From an uncultured Rivibacter sp. (GTDB lineage: Bacteria; Pseudomonadota; Gammaproteobacteria; Burkholderiales; Burkholderiaceae): DNA of 9,214 bases. The position numbers and the translations under genes were made by a program. Below are positions 1 to 6,540 of the stretch, in pieces. Location of the stretch: assembly GCA_946480925.1 (NCBI GenBank), contig CAMLLU010000118.1, forward strand, positions 1 to 9,214, written 5' to 3'. Within the stretch, counting starts at the first letter, position 1. Each line of letters begins with the position of its first letter. The notes under the pieces were generated by a model that saw only the letters and a program-made list of their open reading frames with translations, was not told the DNA's origin and ran no database searches.

Positions 1-289
1 GCACGACGGTGGTGGCGCGGGCGCGCAGGATCTTCAGGCACGACCAGAAGGCGGCGAGCATGCGGATGCCGCCGGTGAGCGTGTGCAGGAGGCCCTTGCC
101 GCGCAGGCCGCTGAAGGAGATGGTGTCCAGCGGGATGCCTTGGGACGGCACCATGCGGTTTTCCATGCCTTGGGTGGTGCCTAGCCAGCTCACGGTCCAG
201 CCGCGGCGTTGCATCTCCTGCGCGACGGCGAGGCCGGGGATGATGTGGCCTCCGGTGCCGGCGGCCATGATGACGAGGTGGCGGGTCAT
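1..289 (-). CDS. murG: MurG, lipid II synthase (5' part, runs off the window)
   Basis: UDP-GlcNAc:undecaprenyl-PP-MurNAc-pentapeptide GlcNAc transferase, the peripheral inner-membrane GT-B enzyme that turns lipid I into lipid II. Only the first 96 residues are inside the window. The N-terminal glycine-rich loop is visible as AAGTGGHIIPGLAVA (residues 9-23; most homologues have GGTGGH), followed by WLGT near 35-38, the ME..MVP segment near 42-48 and SGLRGKG at 60-66, all at the expected MurG spacing. The ATG at 289-287 is preceded 10 nt upstream by GAGGAG (305-300). The gene follows ftsW in the usual dcw order, but is separated from it by a 511-nt repeat-filled gap instead of a short junction. 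Codon use is C-ending and normal for the window, unlike the 3' part of ftsW. Identification is firm; the C-terminal UDP-GlcNAc-binding domain cannot be checked here. Confidence 0.95.
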   Translation of the reverse strand, partial: MTRHLVIMAAGTGGHIIPGLAVAQEMQRRGWTVSWLGTTQGMENRMVPSQGIPLDTISFSGLRGKGLLHTLTGGIRMLAAFWSCLKILRARATTVV

Positions 290-804
290 GTCTTGCTCGC
301 TCCTCGTTGTTGTGTTCTTACTTCGTGAGACCGCGCCGGGTTCCGCCCCGGCAGGCGGGTAACTTTCTTCTGCGGGCCCAGAAGAAAGTCACCAAAGAAG
401 AGGGCCTGAACCGCATTCGAGCCCTGCTTCTCTTGAGACCCCGCCCAAGCTTCACTGCGGCTCGCCTTGGCCTTCTCGCCCAAGGTACCGTCGTTGCGCT
501 GGCTTCTTACTAACACTGCTGGTGCCGGCCTCCCAGGCCGGCGCGTGAGGCTTCTTGTCGAGGCGAAGCGCAGCGAGCCGTAGTTGACGAGCGAGCAAAT
601 GGTCCTGTGAACAACAGCCTCGCCCAGTGGCCCGCCGGACCGCGGCTCCACTGCGAAGTGTGGAATGCATGGTGTTGCATTCAGGCCCTTTGCTTTGGTG
701 ACTTTCATTTGGGCCCGCAAATGAAAGTCACCCGGCAGCCGGGCCGGGACCCGGCGGGCTGCCACATCGACAAGAGGAGCAAGCCGAAGGCAATGAAGCG
801 TCAT
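286..804 (-). CDS. Doubtful 172-residue frame bridging ftsW and murG
   Basis: I do not recognise this as a known protein. The frame starts with ATG at 804-802, overlapping the ftsW stop as ATGA, with a G-run about 5 nt upstream inside the end of ftsW. It ends with TGA at 288-286, overlapping the murG start as ATGA. The product would be basic, with no evident signal peptide or membrane segment. It contains [12 protein letters not shown] (residues 25-36) and [12 protein letters not shown] (138-149), which come from reading the palindromic repeats in opposite orientations. Codon use is poor, for example CTT leucines at the start. It is most likely repeat DNA that happens to stay open. Alternatively, translation across it may keep murG coupled to ftsW. 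Ribosome profiling or peptide evidence would be needed to call it a gene. Confidence 0.2.
   Translation of the reverse strand: MTLHCLRLAPLVDVAARRVPARLPGDFHLRAQMKVTKAKGLNATPCIPHFAVEPRSGGPLGEAVVHRTICSLVNYGSLRFASTRSLTRRPGRPAPAVLVRSQRNDGTLGEKAKASRSEAWAGSQEKQGSNAVQALFFGDFLLGPQKKVTRLPGRNPARSHEVRTQQRGASKT
290..300. repeat. 11-nt near-direct repeat, murG side
   Basis: GTCTTGCTCGC at 290-300 matches GTCATGCTCGC at 800-810 in 10 of 11 positions, in the same orientation. This copy directly abuts the murG start codon. The pair brackets the gap and could be a target-site duplication, or a chance similarity around two ribosome binding sites. Confidence 0.4.
300..305 (-). promoter_or_regulatory. Shine-Dalgarno of murG
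   Basis: GAGGAG lies 10 nt upstream of the murG ATG at 289. It lies on the murG-side edge of the repeat gap, so murG has its own ribosome binding site and does not depend only on coupling from upstream. Confidence 0.6.
335..410 (+). repeat. 76-nt palindromic repeat, copy 1
   Basis: It consists of an outer GC hairpin (GCCGGG 335-340 / CCCGGC 347-352, loop of 6), then an 11-bp hairpin ACTTTCTTCTG 362-372 / CAGAAGAAAGT 379-389 with a 6-nt CGGGCC loop, then a tail CACCAAAG...GGGCCTGAA to 410. It aligns without gaps to 755-680 on the minus strand with 65 of 76 identities. Palindromes with ACTTTC/GAAAGT stems are, as far as I recall, common intergenic repeats in Burkholderiales genomes; that family assignment is from memory. 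It lies just upstream of murG. Confidence 0.85.
465..485. repeat. Small inverted repeat
   Basis: CCTTGG (465-470) and CCAAGG (480-485) form a 6-bp stem with a 9-nt loop inside the gap. It is short and may be chance; it is listed because the gap is unusually rich in such structures. Confidence 0.35.
524..542. repeat. GC-rich inverted repeat in mid-gap
   Basis: GCCGGCCT (524-531) and AGGCCGGC (535-542) form a perfect 8-bp stem around a 3-nt loop, roughly midway between the two 76-nt repeats. There is no T tract on either side, so it does not look like an intrinsic terminator. It could be a strong RNA hairpin in the ftsW-murG transcript. Confidence 0.6.
663..682. repeat. Inverted repeat beside repeat copy 2
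   Basis: GAATGCA (663-669) and TGCATTC (676-682) form a 7-bp stem with a 6-nt loop, overlapping the inner edge of repeat copy 2. Copy 1 has only GAACCGCATTC at the matching place, so it may have lost this stem, or copy 2 may have gained it. Confidence 0.5.
680..755 (-). repeat. 76-nt palindromic repeat, copy 2 (inverted)
   Basis: On the minus strand this has the same layout as copy 1. The outer GCCGGG/CCCGGC hairpin (755-750 / 743-738) is unchanged, and the main hairpin (728-701) has the stem ACTTTCATTTG / CAAATGAAAGT and the same CGGGCC loop. The stem extends to 15 perfect base pairs (697-711 / 718-732) because the flanks GGTG and CACC also pair. Differences from copy 1 are 5 in the first 27 nt (none in the GC stem), 4 in the hairpin (two compensated pairs) and 2 in the 21-nt tail. 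It lies 45 nt from the ftsW stop codon. Confidence 0.87.
734..763. repeat. Nested GC inverted repeat at the outer edge of copy 2
   Basis: GGCAGCC (734-740) pairs with GGCTGCC (757-763), with CCGGG/CCCGG (744-748 / 750-754) nested inside. This is an alternative pairing to the conserved GCCGGG/CCCGGC stem of copy 2, and the two cannot form together. Confidence 0.5.
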
Positions 805-810
805 GCTCGC
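800..810. repeat. 11-nt near-direct repeat, ftsW side
   Basis: GTCATGCTCGC at 800-810 contains the complement of the ftsW stop codon (801-803) and of the ATGA at 804-801. It is the partner of 290-300, with one mismatch. Confidence 0.4.
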
Positions 811-2108
811 CCCCCACGCATCAACTGCCTGTTCTCGATATCCACCCGAACAACGATCGCCAACGCAACACAGTTCCACAAGATGGCCGAGCCGCCATAG
901 CTCATCAACGGCAGCGTCAACCCCTTGGTCGGCAGCACACCCAGGTTCACCCCCATGTTGATGAACGCCTGCCCGCCCATCCAGATGCCGATGCCCTGGG
1001 CCACCAGCCCGGAGAACACCCGATCCAGCGCAATGGCTTGGCGACCAATGTGAAAGATCCGCCGCGTCAACCAGAAAAACGCCACGATCACGCACATCAC
1101 GCCCACAAACCCCAGCTCCTCACCAATCACCGCCAGCAAAAAGTCCGTATGCGCCTCCGGCAGGTAGTGCAGCTTCTCGACACTCGACCCCAGCCCCTGG
1201 CCAAAAAACTCCCCACGCCCAAACGCGATCAGCGAATGCGACAGCTGATACGCCTTGCCCAGCGTGTACTTCTCGTCCCACGGGTTGAGATACGCAAAGA
1301 TCCGCTCGCGCCGCCATTCGCTGAAGGTGATCATCAGCACGAAGGCCCCCACCAGCACGGCGGTGATGAGGAAGAACATGCGCCCGTTCACGCCGCCCAG
1401 GAACAGGATGCCCATCGCAATGGCCGCGATCACCATGAAGGCGCCCATGTCGGGCTCGGCCAGCAGCAGCAGGCCCACCACCGCCAGCGCGATCGCCATC
1501 GGCGCCACGGCGCGGAAGAAGTTCTCCTTGATCTCCATCTTGCGGACCATGTAGTCGGCCGCATACAGCGCGATGGCGAGCTTGGCCATCTCGGATGGCT
1601 GGAAGCTCATGAAGCCCAGCGGGATCCAGCGGCGCGCGCCGTTCACGCCCTTGCCGATGAAGGGCACGAGCACCAGCACGAGCAACAGCAGCGACAGGAC
1701 GAACAGCCACGGCGCGGCCTTCTCCCACACGCGCATCGGCAGCTGCACGGCCACCAGTGCCGCCAGCAGGCCGATGATGATGAAGAGCATCTGCCGCGTG
1801 AGGAAATGCGTGGGGGCGTAGCGCGCGAATCTCGGGCTATCGGGTAGTGCGACCGAGGCCGAATAGACCATCACCATGCCCAGCGCCATCAGCGCGATGG
1901 TCATCCACACCAGCGCCTGGTCGAAGCCCAGCAGCCGCGTCGGCTGTCCCGATGACACGCTCACCCAGTCGCGCACCGGCACGTGGCCGGCGGCATCGCG
2001 GTCGCGGCCAGGCCACCATGCCGACGGCCGCAGCCAGCCCAGCGCCGCAGCGAAACGCTGGCGCAGAGCCACGAGGCTGAAGGCCGAGGTGCTGGTCGCC
2101 ATGGTCAC
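801..2108 (-). CDS. ftsW: FtsW, septal peptidoglycan glycosyltransferase
   Basis: SEDS-family polytopic membrane protein that polymerises lipid II at the septum, working with the FtsI transpeptidase encoded upstream. It has 435 residues. A cytoplasmic tail of about 60 residues is followed by TM1 (about 64-84) and roughly ten hydrophobic segments. Family motifs include [11 protein letters not shown] (156-166), FQPSEMAK (169-176), LPEAHTDF (316-323; Asp322 matches the essential Asp of SEDS polymerases), IGEELGF (328-334), [15 protein letters not shown] (393-407) and ENRQL near the C terminus. I chose the GTG at 2108: it overlaps the murD stop as GTGA and lies 8 nt from GGGGAG. The ATG at 2102 is the alternative. 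Oddly, codon use changes near residue 265: Phe is TTC 18/18 before and TTT 8/11 after, with more TTG Leu and GGG Gly. The product itself looks intact throughout. Confidence 0.96.
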   Translation of the reverse strand: MTMATSTSAFSLVALRQRFAAALGWLRPSAWWPGRDRDAAGHVPVRDWVSVSSGQPTRLLGFDQALVWMTIALMALGMVMVYSASVALPDSPRFARYAPTHFLTRQMLFIIIGLLAALVAVQLPMRVWEKAAPWLFVLSLLLLVLVLVPFIGKGVNGARRWIPLGFMSFQPSEMAKLAIALYAADYMVRKMEIKENFFRAVAPMAIALAVVGLLLLAEPDMGAFMVIAAIAMGILFLGGVNGRMFFLITAVLVGAFVLMITFSEWRRERIFAYLNPWDEKYTLGKAYQLSHSLIAFGRGEFFGQGLGSSVEKLHYLPEAHTDFLLAVIGEELGFVGVMCVIVAFFWLTRRIFHIGRQAIALDRVFSGLVAQGIGIWMGGQAFINMGVNLGVLPTKGLTLPLMSYGGSAILWNCVALAIVVRVDIENRQLMRGGRA

Positions 2109-3955
2109 TGCAGCGACTCCCCGTGTTCAGCGGCCAGCGACTGCACCACGCCGGCAAACACCTCGGCGCGGTGCGCGTAGTTGCGGAACATGTCGAGGCT
2201 GGCGCAGGCCGGACTCAGCAGCACGGCGTCGCCGCTTTGCGCTTGCTCGAAGCACCATGCGGTGGCGGCTTCGAGCGTGTCATGGCGCTCCATGCGCACA
2301 TTGCTCGCGGCCAATGCCTCGGCAATGACCGCGGCATCGCGGCCGATCAATGCCACCGCGCGCACGTGGCGCGCCACCGGCTCCACGAGCGGCGCAAAGT
2401 CCTGCCCCTTGCCGTCGCCACCCAGGATCACCACCAGCTTCGCGGGCAGCTTGTCGGCCCCCAGCCCGTTGAGCGCGGCCACGGTGGCGCCGACATTGGT
2501 GCCCTTGCTGTCGTCGTAAGCCTCCACGCCGTTCACGGTGCCCAGGTATTCCACCCGGTGCGGCTCGCCGCGGTATTCGCGCAGGCCGTGCAGCATGGGT
2601 GCCAGCGGGCAGCCGATGGCGGTGGCCAGTGCCAGCGCGGCCAGCGCGTTGGCGGCGTTGTGGCGGCCACGGATGCGCAGCGCGTCGGCGGGCATCAGCC
2701 GCTGGATGTGCAGCTCGTCCTCGTCGTCGTCCTTGCGGCGCTTGATGGTTTCGTCCGCCTCCATCGCACGCGCCAGCCAGGCCATGCCGTTGGTGGTGAC
2801 GATGCCGAAGTCGCCTGGGCGCTGCGGCGCGTCGAGCCCGAAGCGCACGACCTTGCGCACGATGGGCTTGGCACCGCGGCCTTTCACCGGGATGGGCGCG
2901 GGCACCATCTTTTCGACCAGAGGATCGTCGCGGTTGACCACCATCACGGCGTCCTTGCCGTAGATGCGTGCCTTGGCAGCGGCGTAGGCGGCCAGGTCAC
3001 CGTGCCAGTCGAGATGGTCTTGCGTGACGTTGAGCACTGCGGCGGCACTGGGCTCGAAGCCTTGCGCCCCGTCGAGCTGGAAGCTGGAGAGTTCGAGCAC
3101 CCAGACGTCGGGCAAGTGCTCGAACACCGGCGCCGCCGGAGGCGGCGGCGTGAGCTGCAGCGGGGCATCGTCGTTGGCAGCCGCGGCGGCTGCCTCGGTC
3201 GCCAGCACCTCGGGCACGGCGGCGGACACCGCGCTTTCTTCCGCGACCTCGTTCGATGGCTCGACAACCACTTCGCCCGATGCGCCCTCAGTCTCGCGGG
3301 TGCTGCCGTCGCTCGGCGCGGAGGCAACGGCATCCTGCGTTTCCGCCGCGGTGACTTCAGCAGCCACCGTGGGCATGGTCACCGTCGAGGCAGGCGCCAC
3401 CAGCGGCTCGGCCGGTGTTTCGCTTTCGGGCACCGGCACGGGCTCGAGATCCAGCGCATCGGCCAGCGTCTGCAGCATGGTGGGGCCGACGTTGCCGGCC
3501 ACCGCGACGCGCTTGCCGGTGCGCTCGACCAGCTGGCCGGTCATCACGGTCGTGGTGGTCTTGCCGTTGGTGCCGGTGATGGCCAGCACCTTGGGCGCGT
3601 AGCGGCGCTCTTCCTTCAGGTCGGCCAGCGCACGCGCGAACAGCGTGAGTTCGCCCTGCACCAGCAGGCCACGTTCGGCCGCCTGGTCCAGCAGGGCCGC
3701 CACCGTGGCATCGCGCGGTGAAAGACCCGGGCTCTTGAGCACGAGCTGCATGCCGTCAAGCAAGGCAGGCGTGAACGCACCGCTCACGAATTCGGCGTCG
3801 CTTACGTGCTGCTTCAGCGCCTCGAGCTGCGGCGGCGTCTCGCGCGTGTCGGCCACGCGCACGCGTGCGCCGCAGCGCGCCGACCAGCGGGCCATGGCCA
3901 GGCCTGAATCGCCCAGGCCGAGCACCAACACGTTGAGGCCGTTCAGATGCTTCAT
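2105..3955 (-). CDS. murD: MurD, UDP-MurNAc-L-Ala:D-Glu ligase, with long insertion
   Basis: Cytoplasmic ATP-dependent ligase adding D-glutamate to UDP-MurNAc-L-Ala. The N-terminal Rossmann-like domain has [14 protein letters not shown] (11-24). The central ATPase domain has the P-loop GTNGKTTT (128-135), GNVG (154-157), LELSSFQL (287-294), DHLDWHGD (313-320) and the probable carbamylated Lys328. The C-terminal domain has DDSKGTN (481-487), GGDGKG (512-517) and [16 protein letters not shown] (581-596). At 616 residues it is far longer than E. coli MurD (438). Most of the excess is an Ala/Glu/Pro/Val/Thr-rich insertion at about 169-280, with about 20 acidic residues, one Arg and no Lys. A second, charged insertion lies near 399-418. 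All catalytic motifs are kept, so it should be active. The ATG at 3955 lies 10 nt after the mraY stop, with GAAGAAG directly upstream. The 3' end overlaps ftsW by 4 nt. Confidence 0.96.
   Translation of the reverse strand: MKHLNGLNVLVLGLGDSGLAMARWSARCGARVRVADTRETPPQLEALKQHVSDAEFVSGAFTPALLDGMQLVLKSPGLSPRDATVAALLDQAAERGLLVQGELTLFARALADLKEERRYAPKVLAITGTNGKTTTTVMTGQLVERTGKRVAVAGNVGPTMLQTLADALDLEPVPVPESETPAEPLVAPASTVTMPTVAAEVTAAETQDAVASAPSDGSTRETEGASGEVVVEPSNEVAEESAVSAAVPEVLATEAAAAAANDDAPLQLTPPPPAAPVFEHLPDVWVLELSSFQLDGAQGFEPSAAAVLNVTQDHLDWHGDLAAYAAAKARIYGKDAVMVVNRDDPLVEKMVPAPIPVKGRGAKPIVRKVVRFGLDAPQRPGDFGIVTTNGMAWLARAMEADETIKRRKDDDEDELHIQRLMPADALRIRGRHNAANALAALALATAIGCPLAPMLHGLREYRGEPHRVEYLGTVNGVEAYDDSKGTNVGATVAALNGLGADKLPAKLVVILGGDGKGQDFAPLVEPVARHVRAVALIGRDAAVIAEALAASNVRMERHDTLEAATAWCFEQAQSGDAVLLSPACASLDMFRNYAHRAEVFAGVVQSLAAEHGESLQ
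2117..2122 (-). promoter_or_regulatory. Shine-Dalgarno that decides the ftsW start
   Basis: GGGGAG, inside the 3' end of murD, is 8 nt from the GTG at 2108 and 14 nt from the ATG at 2102. The spacing and the GTGA overlap with the murD stop favour the GTG start. Confidence 0.6.
3116..3451 (-). other. Low-complexity insertion in MurD (residues about 169-280)
   Basis: This part of murD codes for about 112 residues dominated by Ala, Glu, Val, Pro, Thr and Ser, including a run of Ala near 255-260 and four Pro near 270-273. It has about 20 Asp/Glu, a single Arg, no Lys, no Cys, no Trp or Tyr, and one Phe at its very end. It separates GNVG (154-157) from LELSSFQL (287-294), which in E. coli MurD are only about 15 residues apart. 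It is in frame and looks like a disordered acidic linker. Confidence 0.85.
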
Positions 3956-3965
3956 CTTCTTCGGC

Positions 3966-5147
3966 TCACCGCAGCTTCAACGTGGACAGCCCCACCAGGC
4001 ACAGCAGCATGGTGATGATCCAGAAACGCACCACGACCTGCGTTTCCTTCCAGCCGGACTTTTCGAAGTGGTGGTGCAGCGGCGCCATCAGCAGGATGCG
4101 CCGGCCTTCGCCGTACTTCTTCTTCGTGTATTTGAACCAGGCCACCTGCGCCATCACCGACAGCGCCTCGACGACGAAGATGCCGCCCATCACGGCCAGC
4201 ACGATCTCCTGGCGCACGATGACGGCGATGGTGCCCAGGGCACCGCCGAGCGCCAGCGCGCCCACGTCGCCCATGAACACCTGCGCCGGGTAGGCGTTGA
4301 ACCACAGGAAGGCCAGACCTGACCCAGCCATCGCGGCGCAGAAGATCAGCAGCTCGCCGGCCCCCGGGATGTGCGGCAGCAGCAGGTACCTCGAATACAC
4401 CGCGTTGCCGGTCACATAGCAGAACAGGCCGAGCGCCGAGCCCACCATCACCACCGGCATGATGGCCAGGCCGTCGAGCCCGTCGGTCAGGTTGACCGCG
4501 TTGCTCGAACCCACGATCACGAGATACGTGAGGATGAGGAAGCCGAACACGCCCAGCGGGTAGCTGATGGTCTTGAAGAACGGCACGATCAGGTCGGCCT
4601 TGGGCGGCAGGTCGTTCGAGAAGCCGCTTTGCACCCAGCGCAGGAAGAGCTCCAGCACCCGCAGGTTGGAGGTTTCCGACACGCTGAACGCGAGGTACAG
4701 CGCGGCCACCAGGCCGATCAGCGATTGCCAGAAGTACTTCTCGCGCGAGCGCATGCCCTCCGGGTTCTTGTGCACGACCTTGCGCCAGTCGTCCACCCAG
4801 CCGATGGCGCCGAAGCCCAGCGTCACCAGCATCACGATCCACACGAAGCGGTTGGTCCAGTCGAACCACATCAGCGTCGACACCGCGATGCCGATGAGGA
4901 TGAGCACGCCCCCCATCGTCGGCGTGCCGCGCTTGGACAGGTGCTCCTGCACGCCGTATTCGCGGATCGGCTGGCCGATCTTCAGCTCGGCGAGCTTGCG
5001 GATGACGAACGGCCCGAAGACCAGGCCGATCAGCAGCGCCGTCATCGCGGCCATCACCGCACGGAAGGTGAGGTACTGGAAGACGCGCAGGAAGCCGAGC
5101 TCGTCGGGGTACATCATCTGCAGCCAGGCCGACAGGCTAACCAGCAT
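3966..5147 (-). CDS. mraY: MraY, phospho-MurNAc-pentapeptide translocase
   Basis: Integral membrane enzyme transferring phospho-MurNAc-pentapeptide from UDP to undecaprenyl phosphate, giving lipid I, the substrate of MurG. It has 393 residues (E. coli 360). It begins with hydrophobic segment(s) up to about residue 50, then [17 protein letters not shown] (64-80), the aspartate-rich motif VDDWRK (118-123), [13 protein letters not shown] (216-228), FMGDVG (291-296) with a catalytic-type Asp294, and [12 protein letters not shown] (355-366). The C terminus is a last membrane helix. A loop at about 155-182 is some 20 residues longer than in E. coli; I believe this is usual in Burkholderiales and it accounts for much of the length. 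The ATG at 5147 has GAGGGGAG 6 nt upstream, and the gene overlaps the 3' end of murF by 11 nt, which suggests translational coupling. Confidence 0.97.
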   Translation of the reverse strand: MLVSLSAWLQMMYPDELGFLRVFQYLTFRAVMAAMTALLIGLVFGPFVIRKLAELKIGQPIREYGVQEHLSKRGTPTMGGVLILIGIAVSTLMWFDWTNRFVWIVMLVTLGFGAIGWVDDWRKVVHKNPEGMRSREKYFWQSLIGLVAALYLAFSVSETSNLRVLELFLRWVQSGFSNDLPPKADLIVPFFKTISYPLGVFGFLILTYLVIVGSSNAVNLTDGLDGLAIMPVVMVGSALGLFCYVTGNAVYSRYLLLPHIPGAGELLIFCAAMAGSGLAFLWFNAYPAQVFMGDVGALALGGALGTIAVIVRQEIVLAVMGGIFVVEALSVMAQVAWFKYTKKKYGEGRRILLMAPLHHHFEKSGWKETQVVVRFWIITMLLCLVGLSTLKLR

Positions 5148-6540
5148 GGTGTGCTCCCCTCAGCGCAGCCACCACTTGCTCCATCTTCATGAATCTCGAT
5201 CCCTTCACCACCACGGCACCGGCCGCGGGGGCTTGCTGTTGCTGCACGGCGGCCAGTACCTCGGCCACCGTGTCGAAATGGCGGGCGGTTGCGCCACCGG
5301 CTGCGCGGTAGGCCTCCACCGCGTGTGCGCTGGCAGCGCCAACCGCCCATAGAAACTCCACGCCCTGGACCGCCGCGTGCGCTCCCACCTCGCGGTGGAA
5401 AGCCGGGCCCTGGTCGCCCACCTCGCCCATGTCGCCCATCACCAGCCATCGCGGCTCGGGCAGGGTGGAGAGCACATCGATGGCGGCGCGCATCGAGTCG
5501 GGGTTGGCGTTGTAGGTGTCGTCGATCAGCGTGACGTCGCGGCCCGCATGCTGGATGCGCTGCACCTGCGAACGGCCTTTGACGGGCTCGAAAGCCTCGA
5601 GCCCGCGCACCACCGCATCGAGCGGGCAACCGGCGGCCAGCGCGCAGGCGGTGGACGCCAGTGCGTTCTTCACGTTGTGCCAGCCGGCCACGCGCACGTT
5701 CGCCGTGGCGTCACCTGTCGGCGTGTGCAGGCGCATCGCCCAGTGGTCCGTGGACCAAGTGGCGTCGCCCGTCACGTCTGCCGGGCCCTGCAGCGCAAAG
5801 CCGAGCACGCGGCGGTGGCCCGCAAGTTCTTTCCAGATCGGCGTGTGTGCCGCATCGTCGAGCGGAAACACCGCCACGCCGTCGGCCGGCAACGCCTCGA
5901 TGACAGCGCCGTTCTCGCGCGCCACCGCTTCCACCGACTGCATGAACTCCTGGTGCTCGCGCTGCGCGTTGTTGACCAGCGCGACCGTCGGCGCGGTCCA
6001 GCGCGACAGCTGCCCGATCTCGCCCGGGTGGTTCATGCCGAGCTCGACCACGCCCGCGCGATGCTGGCCCGTGCCTTCGCGGTTCAGTCGCAACAGCGTG
6101 AGCGGCACGCCGATGTCGTTGTTGAAGTTGCCCTCGGTGGCAAAGGCCGCTGCGCCGTGCCATGCACGCAGGATGCTGGCGATCATCTGCGTCACGGTGG
6201 TCTTGCCGTTGCTGCCAGTCACGGCGATGAGCGGCAGGTCGAACTGCGCGCGCCAAGCGGCCGCCAGCTCGCCCAGCGCGACACGGCTGTCAGCCACCAC
6301 AAGGCCGGGCAGCCCGGCCTCGACAAGCCCGCGTTGCGCGATGGCCGCCACCGCACCCGTGGCCTGCGCCTGCGGCAGGAAGTCGTGCGCGTCGAAGCGT
6401 TCGCCCTTGAGCGCGACGAACAGGTCGCCGGGCTTGAGCGTGCGCGTGTCGCTGTGCACGCGGGCGATGGCCACGCTGCCGTCGCCCACCAGCTGCGAAC
6501 CGGGCAGCAACGCATGCGCCTGGGCCAGGGTCATCATCAT
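5137..6540 (-). CDS. murF: MurF, UDP-MurNAc-tripeptide:D-Ala-D-Ala ligase
   Basis: Cytoplasmic ligase adding D-Ala-D-Ala to the tripeptide precursor, the last soluble step before MraY. It has 467 residues, close to the usual length. The N-terminal substrate domain includes [18 protein letters not shown] (29-46). The ATPase domain has the P-loop VTGSNGKTT (107-115), [15 protein letters not shown] (136-150), [10 protein letters not shown] (166-175) and NAQREHQEF (191-199). The C-terminal domain has [11 protein letters not shown] (340-350), MGDMGEVG (368-375) and [10 protein letters not shown] (445-454). The frame is open upstream, but homology starts at the ATG run. The first of three consecutive ATGs (6540) overlaps the murE stop as ATGA and sits 6 nt after AAGGAG, so it is preferred. 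The TAG at 5139-5137 lies 11 nt inside mraY. Confidence 0.96.
   Translation of the reverse strand: MMMTLAQAHALLPGSQLVGDGSVAIARVHSDTRTLKPGDLFVALKGERFDAHDFLPQAQATGAVAAIAQRGLVEAGLPGLVVADSRVALGELAAAWRAQFDLPLIAVTGSNGKTTVTQMIASILRAWHGAAAFATEGNFNNDIGVPLTLLRLNREGTGQHRAGVVELGMNHPGEIGQLSRWTAPTVALVNNAQREHQEFMQSVEAVARENGAVIEALPADGVAVFPLDDAAHTPIWKELAGHRRVLGFALQGPADVTGDATWSTDHWAMRLHTPTGDATANVRVAGWHNVKNALASTACALAAGCPLDAVVRGLEAFEPVKGRSQVQRIQHAGRDVTLIDDTYNANPDSMRAAIDVLSTLPEPRWLVMGDMGEVGDQGPAFHREVGAHAAVQGVEFLWAVGAASAHAVEAYRAAGGATARHFDTVAEVLAAVQQQQAPAAGAVVVKGSRFMKMEQVVAALRGAHHAG
5154..5161 (-). promoter_or_regulatory. Shine-Dalgarno of mraY
   Basis: GAGGGGAG, 6 nt upstream of the mraY ATG at 5147 and inside the 3' end of murF. 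It supports the start that gives the 11-nt overlap with murF. Confidence 0.65.

Larger units (their letters stand above)
290..800. other. Repeat-filled ftsW-murG gap
   Basis: This 511-nt stretch separates ftsW from murG, while every other junction in the window is an overlap or a 10-nt gap. It holds two 76-nt repeats in opposite orientation (335-410 and 680-755) and several further inverted repeats (465-485, 524-542, 663-682, 734-763). A frame open across the whole gap (804-286, minus) is listed separately. I found no sigma-70-like promoter on either strand and no hairpin followed by a T tract, so neither a murG promoter nor a rho-independent terminator can be claimed. No tRNA, rRNA or transposase is present. 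It looks like inserted non-autonomous repeat DNA inside the operon. Confidence 0.8.

Noticed and set aside
362..389. Rho-independent terminator after ftsW
   Set aside because: The hairpins are strong, but neither copy is followed by a T tract on the minus strand (copy 2 is followed by CACCAAAGC, copy 1 by TACCCGCC).
307..513. 68-codon plus-strand frame in the ftsW-murG gap
   Set aside because: It is built from repeat copy 1 and its flank, with no convincing ribosome binding site or family. It is treated as repeat DNA.
583..611. Possible sigma-70 promoter (TTGACG at 583-588, plus strand)
   Set aside because: Seventeen bases on, the -10 position reads GTGAAC, far from consensus, and it would point away from murG.
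452..670. 72-codon minus-strand frame in the gap
   Set aside because: It lies wholly within the repeat-bearing spacer, has no junction with a neighbour and no recognisable domain.
607..900. 97-codon plus-strand frame over repeat copy 2 and the end of ftsW
   Set aside because: Half is repeat and half is antisense to the conserved ftsW C terminus; no independent support.
2123..3721. 532-residue plus-strand open frame antisense to murD
   Set aside because: It lies entirely opposite murD, whose motifs are complete. The translation is His/Arg/Gly-rich with no recognisable domain, as expected for an antisense shadow in high-GC DNA.
5137..5147. 11-nt murF-mraY overlap as something unusual
   Set aside because: Short overlaps are standard in dcw clusters, and both reading frames and the mraY ribosome binding site are clear.
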